Below are positions 7,355-15,219 of a stretch of DNA of 43,080 bases, piece after piece. A program made the translations under genes and the position numbers. The first letter of the stretch is position 1, and each line of letters starts with the position of its first letter. The DNA comes from an uncultured Chromatiaceae bacterium (GTDB lineage Bacteria; Pseudomonadota; Gammaproteobacteria; Enterobacterales; Alteromonadaceae), in contig CALJUX010000061.1 in the NCBI GenBank assembly GCA_937978655.1, positions 1 to 43,080 of the forward strand, given 5' to 3'. The notes beneath the pieces are model-generated. The model saw only the letters and a program-made list of their open reading frames with translations, ran no database searches and was not told the DNA's origin.

Positions 7355-9199
7355 ATGAACAAACTGCGCAACAACAGGCTGATGGCCGGCGCTTTGGCCA
7401 CGCTGCTGAGTTTGCCAGTATTGGCGAATACTGCAATGCCGCCTGCAGGGCAAAAACCGGCGCCAGCAGCACAGGGCGCTTTTACCAACCCATTGTATGA
7501 AAACGGCGCCGACCCCTGGCTGGAATATTTTGACGGCAATTATTATCTGACCACCACCACCTGGACCTCGCAACTGGTGATGCGCAAGTCGCCAACGCTG
7601 GCAGGTCTTGCCACGGCAACGCCGGTGTATGTCTGGTCGGATGCCGACCCTAAACGTTGTTGTAACTTCTGGGCTTTTGAGTTTCATCGTTTAAAAGGCC
7701 CGAACGGTTACCGCTGGTATCTGATGTATACCGCAGGTCAGGATGGCACTTTAGATCACCAGCATCTGAACGTGCTGGAAAGTGCCGGCGACGACCCGAT
7801 GGGGCCTTATCAATACAAAGCCGCGATGATGCCGGACAGCTGGAATATTGACGGCAGTTATCTGCAACACAATGGCAAGCTGTACCTGCTGTATTCACAG
7901 TGGCAGGGCGACGAGCAGCTCAATCTGATTGCACAGATGGACAATCCCTGGACTTTAACGCCGGGAAAACCACATCAGGTATTAACCCGGCCTGTGCTTG
8001 ACTGGGAAACCAGTGGCCGCAAAGTCACCGAAGGCGCGGCAGCGCTGCAGTATCAGGGCCGTACTTTTGTCACTTACTCCGCCAGTTTCTGCGACACGCC
8101 GGATTACAAACTTGGGCTGATGGAGCTGGTTGGCGATGATGCGCTCAATCCCGCCCATTGGAAAAAACACGACAAGCCGGTGTTTAGCCGCACAGAGCAA
8201 GTGTTTGGCCCCGGCCACAACGGCTTTTTTAAATCGCCGGATGGCAAAGAGTATTGGCTGATTTACCATGGCAATGACAAAGCCAGCCAGGGCTGCGGCG
8301 CGACGCGTTCGCTGCGGGCGCAAAAATTCAGTTTTGACAGCGCAGGCTTGCCGGTATTTGGTGAGCCGCTGGCGCCCGGTGTGCAGGTGGCACGGCCGTC
8401 TGGTGAGCAAGGCCCGCGCATTGGCAAAGTGCAGGGACTGTCGTATCAGCTGCGCGACAAAAACTCAGGCCAGTGTTTGGCAGTAGACAAAAACGGCCAG
8501 CCACAGCTGAGTGCCTGTGCGAAGGCCAGCCGCTGGCAACCGGATGCAATGGCGATTAACGCTGTGCGTTTGTTGGAACAAGGTTCCGGGCAAGTGCTGG
8601 GTGCTGAAAAGCTGCGGCCGTGGCGCGACGAAAGCAGTCAGCAGTGGCAACTGAACGCTGCGGGCGACGGTTGGCTGACAGTATCGAATCTGGCGGGCAA
8701 TCAGCCACTGAATTGTGGTAACGGCAAAGCGGCTTGTGGCCCCTGGCAGCTGGTGCCACAAGGCACTTTTGCGCTGGTCAGCCAACAATCCGGTAAAGTG
8801 CTGAGCGCCGGTTGTGACGCAAAAACCGCAGTCACACAACAAGGCTGGCGCGACGATGTTTGTCAGCAATGGCAGGCGGTGCAGGCGCCACCACTGAAAG
8901 GCAGTGCTGTGGTTGATGGCAGTATTTTGCTGAAATCAACCCGACAAGCAGATGCCTGTCTGGCGGTTAACGATGATGCAATTGTGCCGGGCGCTTTGCT
9001 TTCGCCCGGCAGCTGTGACGCCAAAACGGCGCGCTGGCAACTGACGCCACAGCCCGGCGGTGGTATGGTGCTGACCAACAGTTACAGCAAACAAGTAGTA
9101 GATCTGGCGCATTGTGGCCTGGCGGATGGCACCGCCCTGGCGCAAGCGCCGGCCAATGGCAGTGTTTGTCAGATTTTCCATTTGCGGGCGGTGAAATAA
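7355..9199 (+). CDS. Secreted GH43 arabinofuranosidase with ricin-like C-terminus
   Basis: The 614-residue protein has a signal peptide (about 1-25, ending VLANTA), a five-bladed GH43 domain (about 45-345) and a C-terminal beta-trefoil/ricin-B-like region (about 355-614). The GH43 triad is visible: Asp53 (GADPWLEY), Asp166 (NIDGSYL) and Glu226 (VTEGAAALQ). The C-terminal part has repeated QxW-type segments (QQWQLNA, QQWQAVQ, ARWQLTP) and LAVD/LSACA modules typical of CBM13-like lectins. Close kin release L-arabinose from arabinan or arabinoxylan side chains; the exact linkage is not deducible. The enzyme should work in the periplasm or outside the cell. It is translationally close to the lipoprotein mutarotase gene (three-base gap) in one operon, with AAGGA as ribosome site. 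Confidence 0.9.
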   Translation: MNKLRNNRLMAGALATLLSLPVLANTAMPPAGQKPAPAAQGAFTNPLYENGADPWLEYFDGNYYLTTTTWTSQLVMRKSPTLAGLATATPVYVWSDADPKRCCNFWAFEFHRLKGPNGYRWYLMYTAGQDGTLDHQHLNVLESAGDDPMGPYQYKAAMMPDSWNIDGSYLQHNGKLYLLYSQWQGDEQLNLIAQMDNPWTLTPGKPHQVLTRPVLDWETSGRKVTEGAAALQYQGRTFVTYSASFCDTPDYKLGLMELVGDDALNPAHWKKHDKPVFSRTEQVFGPGHNGFFKSPDGKEYWLIYHGNDKASQGCGATRSLRAQKFSFDSAGLPVFGEPLAPGVQVARPSGEQGPRIGKVQGLSYQLRDKNSGQCLAVDKNGQPQLSACAKASRWQPDAMAINAVRLLEQGSGQVLGAEKLRPWRDESSQQWQLNAAGDGWLTVSNLAGNQPLNCGNGKAACGPWQLVPQGTFALVSQQSGKVLSAGCDAKTAVTQQGWRDDVCQQWQAVQAPPLKGSAVVDGSILLKSTRQADACLAVNDDAIVPGALLSPGSCDAKTARWQLTPQPGGGMVLTNSYSKQVVDLAHCGLADGTALAQAPANGSVCQIFHLRAVK

Positions 9200-9253
9200 C
9201 CCCAAAAAAGCGTGAGCCGGTGGAGTGCGTCAGTCTCCATTTGTCTCGCCAAT

Positions 9254-9341
9254 GTACGGCGGCGCTGCGCTTGCCGTACCTACGTGTGTGTTAGGAACGT
9301 AGGTACGGTAAGCAACGCGCGCTGGGCGTCACACGCCGTAC
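9254..9341. repeat. Palindromic intergenic repeat, copy 1
   Basis: The 88-base element starts GTACGGCGGCGCTG and ends GGGCGTCACACGCCGTAC. Inner arms GCTTGCCGTACCTACGT and ACGTAGGTACGGTAAGC pair, with one mismatch, around a short loop, and the outer ends GTACGGCG/CGCCGTAC also pair. A second copy, with the same ends and different loop, lies at 28986-29076. This is the organisation of a small non-autonomous mobile repeat or REP/BIME-like element. No mobilising enzyme is encoded in the window. Confidence 0.8.
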
Positions 9342-9459
9342 GGTCAATCTCCCATTCCCAGGACATCCACCGATTGAATGTCACGCATCGCCATACGGTC
9401 CATGTCGTGATCCCTGGCACACCCACCGCTTTAACCGCAAAATTTCCCGATTTACGCTC

Positions 9460-9506
9460 TTTACAGTCACCTGCCTTATGGTTTATTAATATTGTATTAC
9501 AATATT
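9460..9506 (+). promoter_or_regulatory. Promoter with perfect 19-bp palindromic operator
   Basis: TTTACA (9460-9465), 17 bases and TTATTA (9483-9488) give a plausible promoter. Directly after it, AATATTGTA-T-TACAATATT (9488-9506) is a perfect dyad and the best-formed copy of the site found upstream of the arabinan genes. Its centre TGTA-T-TACA agrees with the general GntR-family operator form yGTM-N(0-1)-KACr (known family pattern). Confidence 0.7.
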
Positions 9507-9514
9507 GCATTTAA

Positions 9515-9699
9515 GGGCGTTTGAACGCCCGCACTGACGTCCTCCGGCCTTGTATTCCTCTGCCCGTCGTTATGCGTCAGGCAATGCTGTGTGGCCCCGT
9601 GACTTCAGACCCGCAGTTTTCACGTCTGTGATCCGTCACAGGCAGAGGAGCAAGCCTGCTGCTGCAGGCTGACAACAAGGCCACCGCCTGATCGGTGGC
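9515..9699 (+). promoter_or_regulatory. Hairpin-rich 5' leader
   Basis: The leader ahead of the PEP-CTERM gene is about 210 bases and contains GGGCGT-TTGA-ACGCCC (9515-9530), AGCCTG/CAGGCT (9653-9670) and GCCACCG/CGGTGGC (9680-9699), the last only a few bases before the AGGAG-like ribosome site. No known riboswitch consensus is recognised. The structure could modulate translation or mRNA stability, which is inference. Confidence 0.4.
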
Positions 9700-9715
9700 G
9701 TAACAGGAGAAGACG

Positions 9716-10357
9716 ATGAAGAAGACACTTCGGCAGTGTCTGTTGCCAGTTTTGCTCGGATGTTCCGGCATGGCACAGGCGGGCCTGCTCAACCCAGATT
9801 TCAGTCAGGGTTATCAACATTGGCAAGCGACAGTGAGCTGGACTGATCCGCAAAGTGGTGACTCGGCCACTGACAGCGGCGACCTGTTTGGTACTTATCC
9901 GGCAGCGTTTAGCCTGGCCGGCAGCAGCGTGACGCTGACTACGGCGCTACAGGCAGAGCGCGAGCTGTGGAGCCTGCTGATGTATCAGGATCTGCAGCTG
10001 GACGCTGTCGGTGCCGGTAAAGCCTTGTGGCTGCAGTTTAATCTGACCGCGCTACTGAGCAGCAGCGATGATTTTTATTTTGCCCAGCTGCGTGATTTAG
10101 ACACAAACGATGTGCTGGATTTATCCGCCGGTGGCCGTTTTAACCTGACCAGCTGGATTGGCCGCAAGCTGACGCTGGAATTTGGCTTGCAGGACAATGA
10201 CTTTGTGCTTGGCGACAGCCTGACCTTGAGTCAGTTCCAGTTAGAAAGCCGTGATGTGCCGGCACCAGCCAGTCTGTTGTTATTGTGCGCCGGTTTGTTG
10301 CTGTTGCCACGCGCTGGTACAGGTCGCGCCGCCACAGGAGCGCAGCATCATGGCTAA
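9716..10357 (+). CDS. PEP-CTERM-type exported protein, function unknown
   Basis: The 213-residue product has a signal peptide (about 1-22, ending GMAQA), a beta-rich body beginning LLNPDFSQGYQHWQ, as in carbohydrate-binding-like or discoidin-like exported proteins, and a C-terminal VPAPASLLLLCAGLLLLPR, which is a PEP-CTERM-like signal: short motif, hydrophobic helix, basic residues. Such proteins are processed by exosortases (family knowledge); no exosortase gene is in this window. It is the first gene behind a strong candidate operator and overlaps the start of the large GH43 gene by eight bases, so the two are probably co-translated. A role in holding substrate or enzyme at the cell surface is possible but not shown. 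Confidence 0.75.
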   Translation: MKKTLRQCLLPVLLGCSGMAQAGLLNPDFSQGYQHWQATVSWTDPQSGDSATDSGDLFGTYPAAFSLAGSSVTLTTALQAERELWSLLMYQDLQLDAVGAGKALWLQFNLTALLSSSDDFYFAQLRDLDTNDVLDLSAGGRFNLTSWIGRKLTLEFGLQDNDFVLGDSLTLSQFQLESRDVPAPASLLLLCAGLLLLPRAGTGRAATGAQHHG

Positions 10358-13300
10358 ACATTTGTTTTCATTGCTGCTGCTCTGTGTCGCTCCGACGCTG
10401 TGGTGCAGCGCTGTGGCTGCCGAGTGGCAACAGCTGACCGGCGCGACCGTGCAGCAGGGGGCGCGGGTCACGGTGCGGAACGTCGGCTATTACACCGACA
10501 ATAAAATTCTGCAGGCACCGGCACCAACCACTGAACAGCCGCTGCGGCTGGTGATTATGGCCAGCACTTATGCGGTGACCAATGCGCACGGCACCGACAG
10601 TGCCGGCCGGCCTTATTTTGATGTGGCCTCGCTCAGCACGCCAGTGCGGGTGTATTTTGCTAACAGCCGCGGTGCTTTCAGCTACAGCGCTGCTGTGTTC
10701 CAGCAGTTGTCAGACAACAATCTGCCGGACCCGACCTTGCAAACCCCGGTGTCTTATCAAAATGCCACTGTACATGACCCTTCAGTGATCCATTTAACCG
10801 ATGGCCGGTTTTATGTATTTGGCTCCCATCTGGCGGTAGCGAAAAGTACCGACCTGATGAACTGGCAACTGGTGGCAGAGGGCGTCAATAATGCCAATCC
10901 ACTGTTCGCCACTTATCAGACCGAAGCGGCCGAAGGCATCGCCTGGTCGGGTGGTCATGTTGGCTCCTGGGCCTCTGATGTGATCCAGCTCGCCGACGGC
11001 AAATATTACTTTTACTACAACCACTGCGCGTCGCCGGAAAATGGCGAATGTGATTCGTCACGCTCTTATTTAGGTGTGGCAGTGTCTGAGAATATCGAAG
11101 GGCCGTACCGCAATCTGGGGCTGATGCTGAAAAGCGGCCACCGCGGCAGCGAAAACCCCGGTGTGGACGGCAATGTCTACAACGGTAATATCCATCCGAA
11201 TGCGATAGATCCGGATGTATTTTTTGATAAAACCGGCCGGCTCTGGATGGTGTACGGCTCTTACTCCGGCGGTATTTTTGTGCTGGAACTGAACCCGCAA
11301 ACCGGTTTCGCGCTGCCTGGCCAGGGTTATGGCACTAAGATCATGGGCGGTTATTACAGCGCCATCGAAGGGCCATTTATGTTCTATAGCCCGGAGTCCG
11401 ACTACTACTACCTGTTCACTTCGTTTGGCGGTTTTGCCCAGAACGATGGCTACAACATGCGCATCGCCCGCGCCCGCACGCCACAAGGGCCGTTTCTGGA
11501 TGCTGAAGGCCGCAATATGCTGGGCGCGTCTGGTGGCTGGTCGTCGATCGCACCTTTTGGTGTGAAGTTAATGGGCGGCCATCTGTTTGAGCACAATCCG
11601 GGCGACCCGGGGACGGACCATGGTTATATGGCGCCTGGCCATAACTCGGCGTATTACGACGCGACGACCAAACAACATTTTGTCATCTTTCATACCCGCT
11701 TCCCGGATAAAGGCGAAGGCCATGAAATTCGTGTGCATCAGCTGTTTGTGAATAGCGACGGCTGGCTGGTGGCGGCGCCACATCGCTACGCGCCGGTGCA
11801 AGGGGCAAATCTGGTGGATAAAACCGATGTGCTCGGCACTTATCAGTTTATCAACCACGGCAAAGATATTAACCGCACGCCACACCGCTCGGTCTATCTG
11901 ACCTTAAACGCCGACGGCAGTATCAGTGGTGATGTCAGTGGCAGTTATTTGCTTGGCGACAAACAACAAATCACGCTGAATATCACGGGCATGGGTAGCT
12001 TTAACGGCGTACGCTCCTGGCAATATAACGACAACACCACCCAGCTGGTGCCCACGTTTACCGCGTTATCCGGCAAAGGCGAAGCGGTGTGGGGCAGCCG
12101 GTTGCCAGTGTTAAGCGCAGCAGATCTGGTGCAACAAACGCTGAATAGCCTGAGCTTGCCCGCTGAAACTGTCACTGACTTGCCGTTGGCCGGCCGTGGC
12201 GCTCAAGGCGCAACTATTCAGTGGAGTTCGTCATTACCAGCGGTGATTGCCGCAAACGGTAAAGTCGAGCCACCGGCGGCCGGCAACGCGGATGCCACAG
12301 TGGAACTGACGGCGACAGTGACGTTACAAGGTGTCACGCAGCAAAAAACCTTTAGTATCAAAGTCAAAGCCCGCAAAGCCTACAACCGTACCGCGTTGTA
12401 TCGCTTTGAGCAGAACCTGACCGACAGCACGGGTTTATTCGGTCAAGGCCGTGCGACCGGCAACAGACCGGACAGCACTGGTATTGTCAGTTTCACCACG
12501 GGCAAAGCCGGCCAAGCGCTGCAGCTGAGTGGTCAGAACGGTGTGCGCTTACCGGATGGCCTCATCAACAGCCACACTTATACCGTGTCAATGTGGCTGA
12601 ATCCCGCAGTGTTAACCCAGTTCACGCCGGCGTTTTTTGCCGCCGCCAATCCGGATAACTGGTTAAGTCTGGTGCCACGCAGCTGGGATCAAAACACCAT
12701 GCTGTGGAGTGGCAGCCAGGTCTGGTTTGACGGCAGCGCCGGTTTGCAAATCCCGGTCAATCAGTGGACGCATGTGGCTTTTAGTGTGCAACAAGGCCAG
12801 CTCAGCTTGTATATCAACGGTGTACAGAAATTTAGCGGCAGTAATTTCCGCGATTTATTCAGCACAGTACAAGCAGTGTTTGCGCTTGGCGTGAACTACT
12901 GGGACACGCCGTTTAATGGCGCTATCGATGAGCTGGCAGTGTATGAAACTGCATTGTCAGCCGCAGAGATTAAAGCGCTGGATGTCGACCGGCTGCAAGA
13001 TGCGCAGCTGTTGCAAATTGCGGTTAACAATCTGAATTTAGGGGATATTTCTGCAGTACGCAGCGATTTAACGCTGCCACGCAGCGGCGCTTTTGCCAGC
13101 GTGCTGCAGTGGCAATCCTCGGATCTCAGCACTATTGATTTGACCGGTAAAGTCACCCGGCCTGGCCTGAGTGAACCAGATCGGCAGGTGACCTTAACCG
13201 CCACTGTGACCTTAAATGGCCAGCAGCAACAACGTGATTTTGTTGTGACCGTACGATCGTTGGCACCGCCAACGCCTTTAGCCAACTTCAGTTTTGACCA

Positions 13301-13907
13301 GAGTAATCTGGCCGATGCCACTGGCCGTTTTAATGCCGGCAGCAGCACCGGGGCTAAGTTGGACCAGGGCGGTGGAGTGTTGAGTTATCAGGCCGGCGTG
13401 AAAGGTCAGGCGTTGGTACTGAATGGCAGCGCTGGTGTGCGTTTACCGGATAACCTCATCACCGACCATAGCTACAGCGTGGCACTCTGGCTCAATCCAG
13501 CCCAGCTCACCAATTACAGCACGGCGTTTTTTGGTTATGCCAGCTTAAGCAGCTGGATCAGTCTGGTGCCGCGCGGTCATGGCGGGGTGGGTGAAAATAC
13601 CATGTTGTGGTCAGGCACTGCCTGGTACGACGCCGGCATTGGCCAGCGGGTGCCGCTGAACAGCTGGTCGCAGCTGGTGTTTGTGGTCAGTGGCGGCGTG
13701 GTGAAAATCTACCTGAACGGTCAGGTGGTATTTAGCGGCAGCAACTTCCCCAATGTGTTTGGCGGCAGCGGCACCAAAGGCTTTGGCCTTGGAGTCAACT
13801 TCTGGGACACGCCGTTTAAAGGCATGCTGGATGAAGTACAGATTTATGGCGAAGCCATCAGCGCCGAAGATGTATTGCAGCTGTATCAGCAAAGCATGGT
13901 GCCATAA
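10350..13907 (+). CDS. Secreted multidomain GH43 arabinanase with Ig-like and two LamG domains
   Basis: The 1185-residue protein has a signal peptide (1-24), an N-terminal segment of unknown fold (about 25-135), a GH43 catalytic domain (about 140-490) with Asp143 (TVHDPSVI), Asp287 (NAIDPDVFF) and Glu340 (SAIEGPFMF), and the C-terminal beta domain found in two-domain endo-arabinanases (about 505-585, DKTDVLGTYQFINHG). It then carries two tandem units, each an atrophied Ig-like domain followed by a LamG-like jelly roll: about 590-672 plus 678-880, and 886-970 plus 975-1185. The architecture suggests extracellular attack on arabinan with LamG binding modules. ATG 10350 is chosen because AGGAG lies nine bases upstream and a normal signal peptide follows; a longer reading would place cysteine-rich sequence in front. 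Endo activity is an inference from family resemblance. Confidence 0.88.
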   Translation: MAKHLFSLLLLCVAPTLWCSAVAAEWQQLTGATVQQGARVTVRNVGYYTDNKILQAPAPTTEQPLRLVIMASTYAVTNAHGTDSAGRPYFDVASLSTPVRVYFANSRGAFSYSAAVFQQLSDNNLPDPTLQTPVSYQNATVHDPSVIHLTDGRFYVFGSHLAVAKSTDLMNWQLVAEGVNNANPLFATYQTEAAEGIAWSGGHVGSWASDVIQLADGKYYFYYNHCASPENGECDSSRSYLGVAVSENIEGPYRNLGLMLKSGHRGSENPGVDGNVYNGNIHPNAIDPDVFFDKTGRLWMVYGSYSGGIFVLELNPQTGFALPGQGYGTKIMGGYYSAIEGPFMFYSPESDYYYLFTSFGGFAQNDGYNMRIARARTPQGPFLDAEGRNMLGASGGWSSIAPFGVKLMGGHLFEHNPGDPGTDHGYMAPGHNSAYYDATTKQHFVIFHTRFPDKGEGHEIRVHQLFVNSDGWLVAAPHRYAPVQGANLVDKTDVLGTYQFINHGKDINRTPHRSVYLTLNADGSISGDVSGSYLLGDKQQITLNITGMGSFNGVRSWQYNDNTTQLVPTFTALSGKGEAVWGSRLPVLSAADLVQQTLNSLSLPAETVTDLPLAGRGAQGATIQWSSSLPAVIAANGKVEPPAAGNADATVELTATVTLQGVTQQKTFSIKVKARKAYNRTALYRFEQNLTDSTGLFGQGRATGNRPDSTGIVSFTTGKAGQALQLSGQNGVRLPDGLINSHTYTVSMWLNPAVLTQFTPAFFAAANPDNWLSLVPRSWDQNTMLWSGSQVWFDGSAGLQIPVNQWTHVAFSVQQGQLSLYINGVQKFSGSNFRDLFSTVQAVFALGVNYWDTPFNGAIDELAVYETALSAAEIKALDVDRLQDAQLLQIAVNNLNLGDISAVRSDLTLPRSGAFASVLQWQSSDLSTIDLTGKVTRPGLSEPDRQVTLTATVTLNGQQQQRDFVVTVRSLAPPTPLANFSFDQSNLADATGRFNAGSSTGAKLDQGGGVLSYQAGVKGQALVLNGSAGVRLPDNLITDHSYSVALWLNPAQLTNYSTAFFGYASLSSWISLVPRGHGGVGENTMLWSGTAWYDAGIGQRVPLNSWSQLVFVVSGGVVKIYLNGQVVFSGSNFPNVFGGSGTKGFGLGVNFWDTPFKGMLDEVQIYGEAISAEDVLQLYQQSMVP

Positions 13908-13923
13908 CGGCTACCTCATTAGT

Positions 13924-13979
13924 TTAAAATAGTACAATATGACCGTCGAGCTGCCACTGTAACGGCAGCCCTGACGGTC
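13924..13979 (+). promoter_or_regulatory. Candidate operator half-site plus strong leader hairpin
   Basis: AAAATAGTACAATATGA (13926-13942) carries the complement of the ATATTGTA half-site seen in the other operators. Immediately downstream, GACCGTC-GCTGCC pairs with GGCAGC-TGACGGTC (13941-13979), forming a two-part hairpin that ends about 20 bases before the GH43 start. There is no T-run, so it is not a simple terminator. Confidence 0.45.
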
Positions 13980-14000
13980 AGACGCTTTGAAGGAGTAAAG

Positions 14001-14963
14001 ATGGGTAAATTGAGCAAAAAGGCGTTGGCAGTTTGCTGTGCTGCTGCGTTATGGACAGTACCGGCGCTGGCGAAAAATCCGCTGTTTGACGATGTGCTGA
14101 CCGCAGATCCGGCCGCTCTGGTGCATGGCGATACGGTGTATCTTTACACCGGGCATGACGAAGCACCTGATAACAATGGTTTTTTTGTCATGCATGACTG
14201 GCTGTTATTCAGCTCCAAAGATATGAAAACCTGGCAGCGGCATGGGCCTGTGCTCAAAGCGACTGACTTCAAATGGGCCAAAGGCGATGCCTGGGCGGCA
14301 CATGCGATTGCACGCAACGGCAAGTTCTATTTTTACACCACAGTGCGGCATAAAGACGACAAACCGGGTTTTGCGATTGGCGTCGCAGTAGCCGACAGCC
14401 CGCTTGGGCCTTTTAAAGACGCCATCGGTAAAGCGCTGGTCACCAACGACATGACCACTCAGACCAAAAACGACTGGGACGATATAGATCCGGCGGTGTT
14501 TATCGACAAAGACGGCCAGGCTTATCTGTTTTTTGGCAATGTAGTGCCGAAGTACGTCAAGCTCAAAGCCAACATGACGGAACTGGATGGTGAAATAAAA
14601 ACCATTGATTTAAAAGACTTTACTGAAGCGGCCTGGGTGCACAGCAAAGGCGATACCTATTATTTGTCTTATGCCTGCGGCTTTCCGGAAAAGATTTGTT
14701 ATGCCACCAGCCGCAGTATTCATGGCCCTTGGCAATATCAGGGCATTTTGAATGAAATTGCCGGAAATTCAGAAACCAACCATCAGTCGATCATCGAATT
14801 TCAGGGTAAATCCTACTTTATCTACCACAACGGCGCCGTACCACCGGCGGAAGGCCGGCAGAGCGGTGGGCGTTTTCGCCGCTCAGTGGCGATAGACCCC
14901 TTGTACTACCAGCCAGACGGCACGCTGAAACGCGTGATCATGAGCAGCGAAGGGATCCGCTAA
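14001..14963 (+). CDS. Exported GH43 glycosidase (arabinofuranosidase/xylosidase type)
   Basis: The 320-residue protein has a signal peptide (1-24, ending PALA) and a single GH43 domain with Asp36 (LTADPAALV), Asp163 (DIDPAVFID) and Glu209 (DFTEAAWVH). The run VYLYTGHDEA and C-terminal GRFRRSVAIDPLYY are typical of small GH43 enzymes that act on arabinosyl or xylosyl chains. Substrate linkage cannot be assigned. It has a GAAGGAG ribosome site. It lies between the large GH43 gene and the TonB receptor, with its own candidate operator and a tight terminator overlapping its stop, so it may be a monocistronic unit. Confidence 0.88.
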   Translation: MGKLSKKALAVCCAAALWTVPALAKNPLFDDVLTADPAALVHGDTVYLYTGHDEAPDNNGFFVMHDWLLFSSKDMKTWQRHGPVLKATDFKWAKGDAWAAHAIARNGKFYFYTTVRHKDDKPGFAIGVAVADSPLGPFKDAIGKALVTNDMTTQTKNDWDDIDPAVFIDKDGQAYLFFGNVVPKYVKLKANMTELDGEIKTIDLKDFTEAAWVHSKGDTYYLSYACGFPEKICYATSRSIHGPWQYQGILNEIAGNSETNHQSIIEFQGKSYFIYHNGAVPPAEGRQSGGRFRRSVAIDPLYYQPDGTLKRVIMSSEGIR

Positions 14964-14976
14964 GGCGGATCTTTTT
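14954..14976 (+). terminator. Intrinsic terminator overlapping the GH43 stop codon
   Basis: GATCCGC (14954-14960) pairs with GCGGATC (14965-14971) around the TAA stop, followed by TTTTT. The stop codon sits in the loop. Confidence 0.85.
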
Positions 14977-15042
14977 GGCTATTTATTCGTAAACAACTGA
15001 TTTAAATCAAAAAATAAAAGTGTAGTGAAGCAGGAACTCTTG

Positions 15043-15085
15043 TTGACAGCTAAATAATCATACAATAGTATTATAAAACTACAAT
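15043..15085 (+). promoter_or_regulatory. TonB-receptor promoter with candidate operator
   Basis: TTGACA (15043-15048), a 17-base spacer and TAGTAT (15066-15071) form the best promoter in the locus. The operator-like ATAGTATTATAAAAC plus TACAAT (15065-15085) covers the -10, so binding there would block polymerase. Another TACAAT lies at 15061. Confidence 0.7.
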
Positions 15086-15219
15086 AAGTTGACAGTGTAG
15101 CTTTTGCAGTGATATCTGTGCTGTAAAAGCTGCAAATGGACAAAACAATAAGCCGGAAAAAGTTCGCGCAGTACAGGACTTGAGCGGCACACACACAACA
15201 CGACGGGAGAAGACGACCC

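Larger units (their letters stand above)
9200..9715. other. 516-bp intergenic region with repeat element, lone GGACATCCA box, promoter and structured leader
   Basis: No gene is credible here. From left to right it holds an 88-base palindromic repeat (9254-9341), a single AGGACATCCACCG box (9360-9372) resembling the repeats inside the cupin gene at 36 kb, a promoter with a perfect 19-base palindromic operator (9460-9506), and a long, hairpin-rich 5' leader. Open frames across it read through palindromes and show no family-like sequence. Confidence 0.6.

Noticed and set aside
9212..9514. 100-codon frame between the GH43 and PEP-CTERM genes
   Set aside because: It reads through the palindromic repeat and the operator, with no family-like sequence.
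13941..13979. Intrinsic terminator upstream of the 14001 GH43
   Set aside because: The stem is strong but no T-run follows and the gene's ribosome site comes right after, so it is better described as a leader hairpin.
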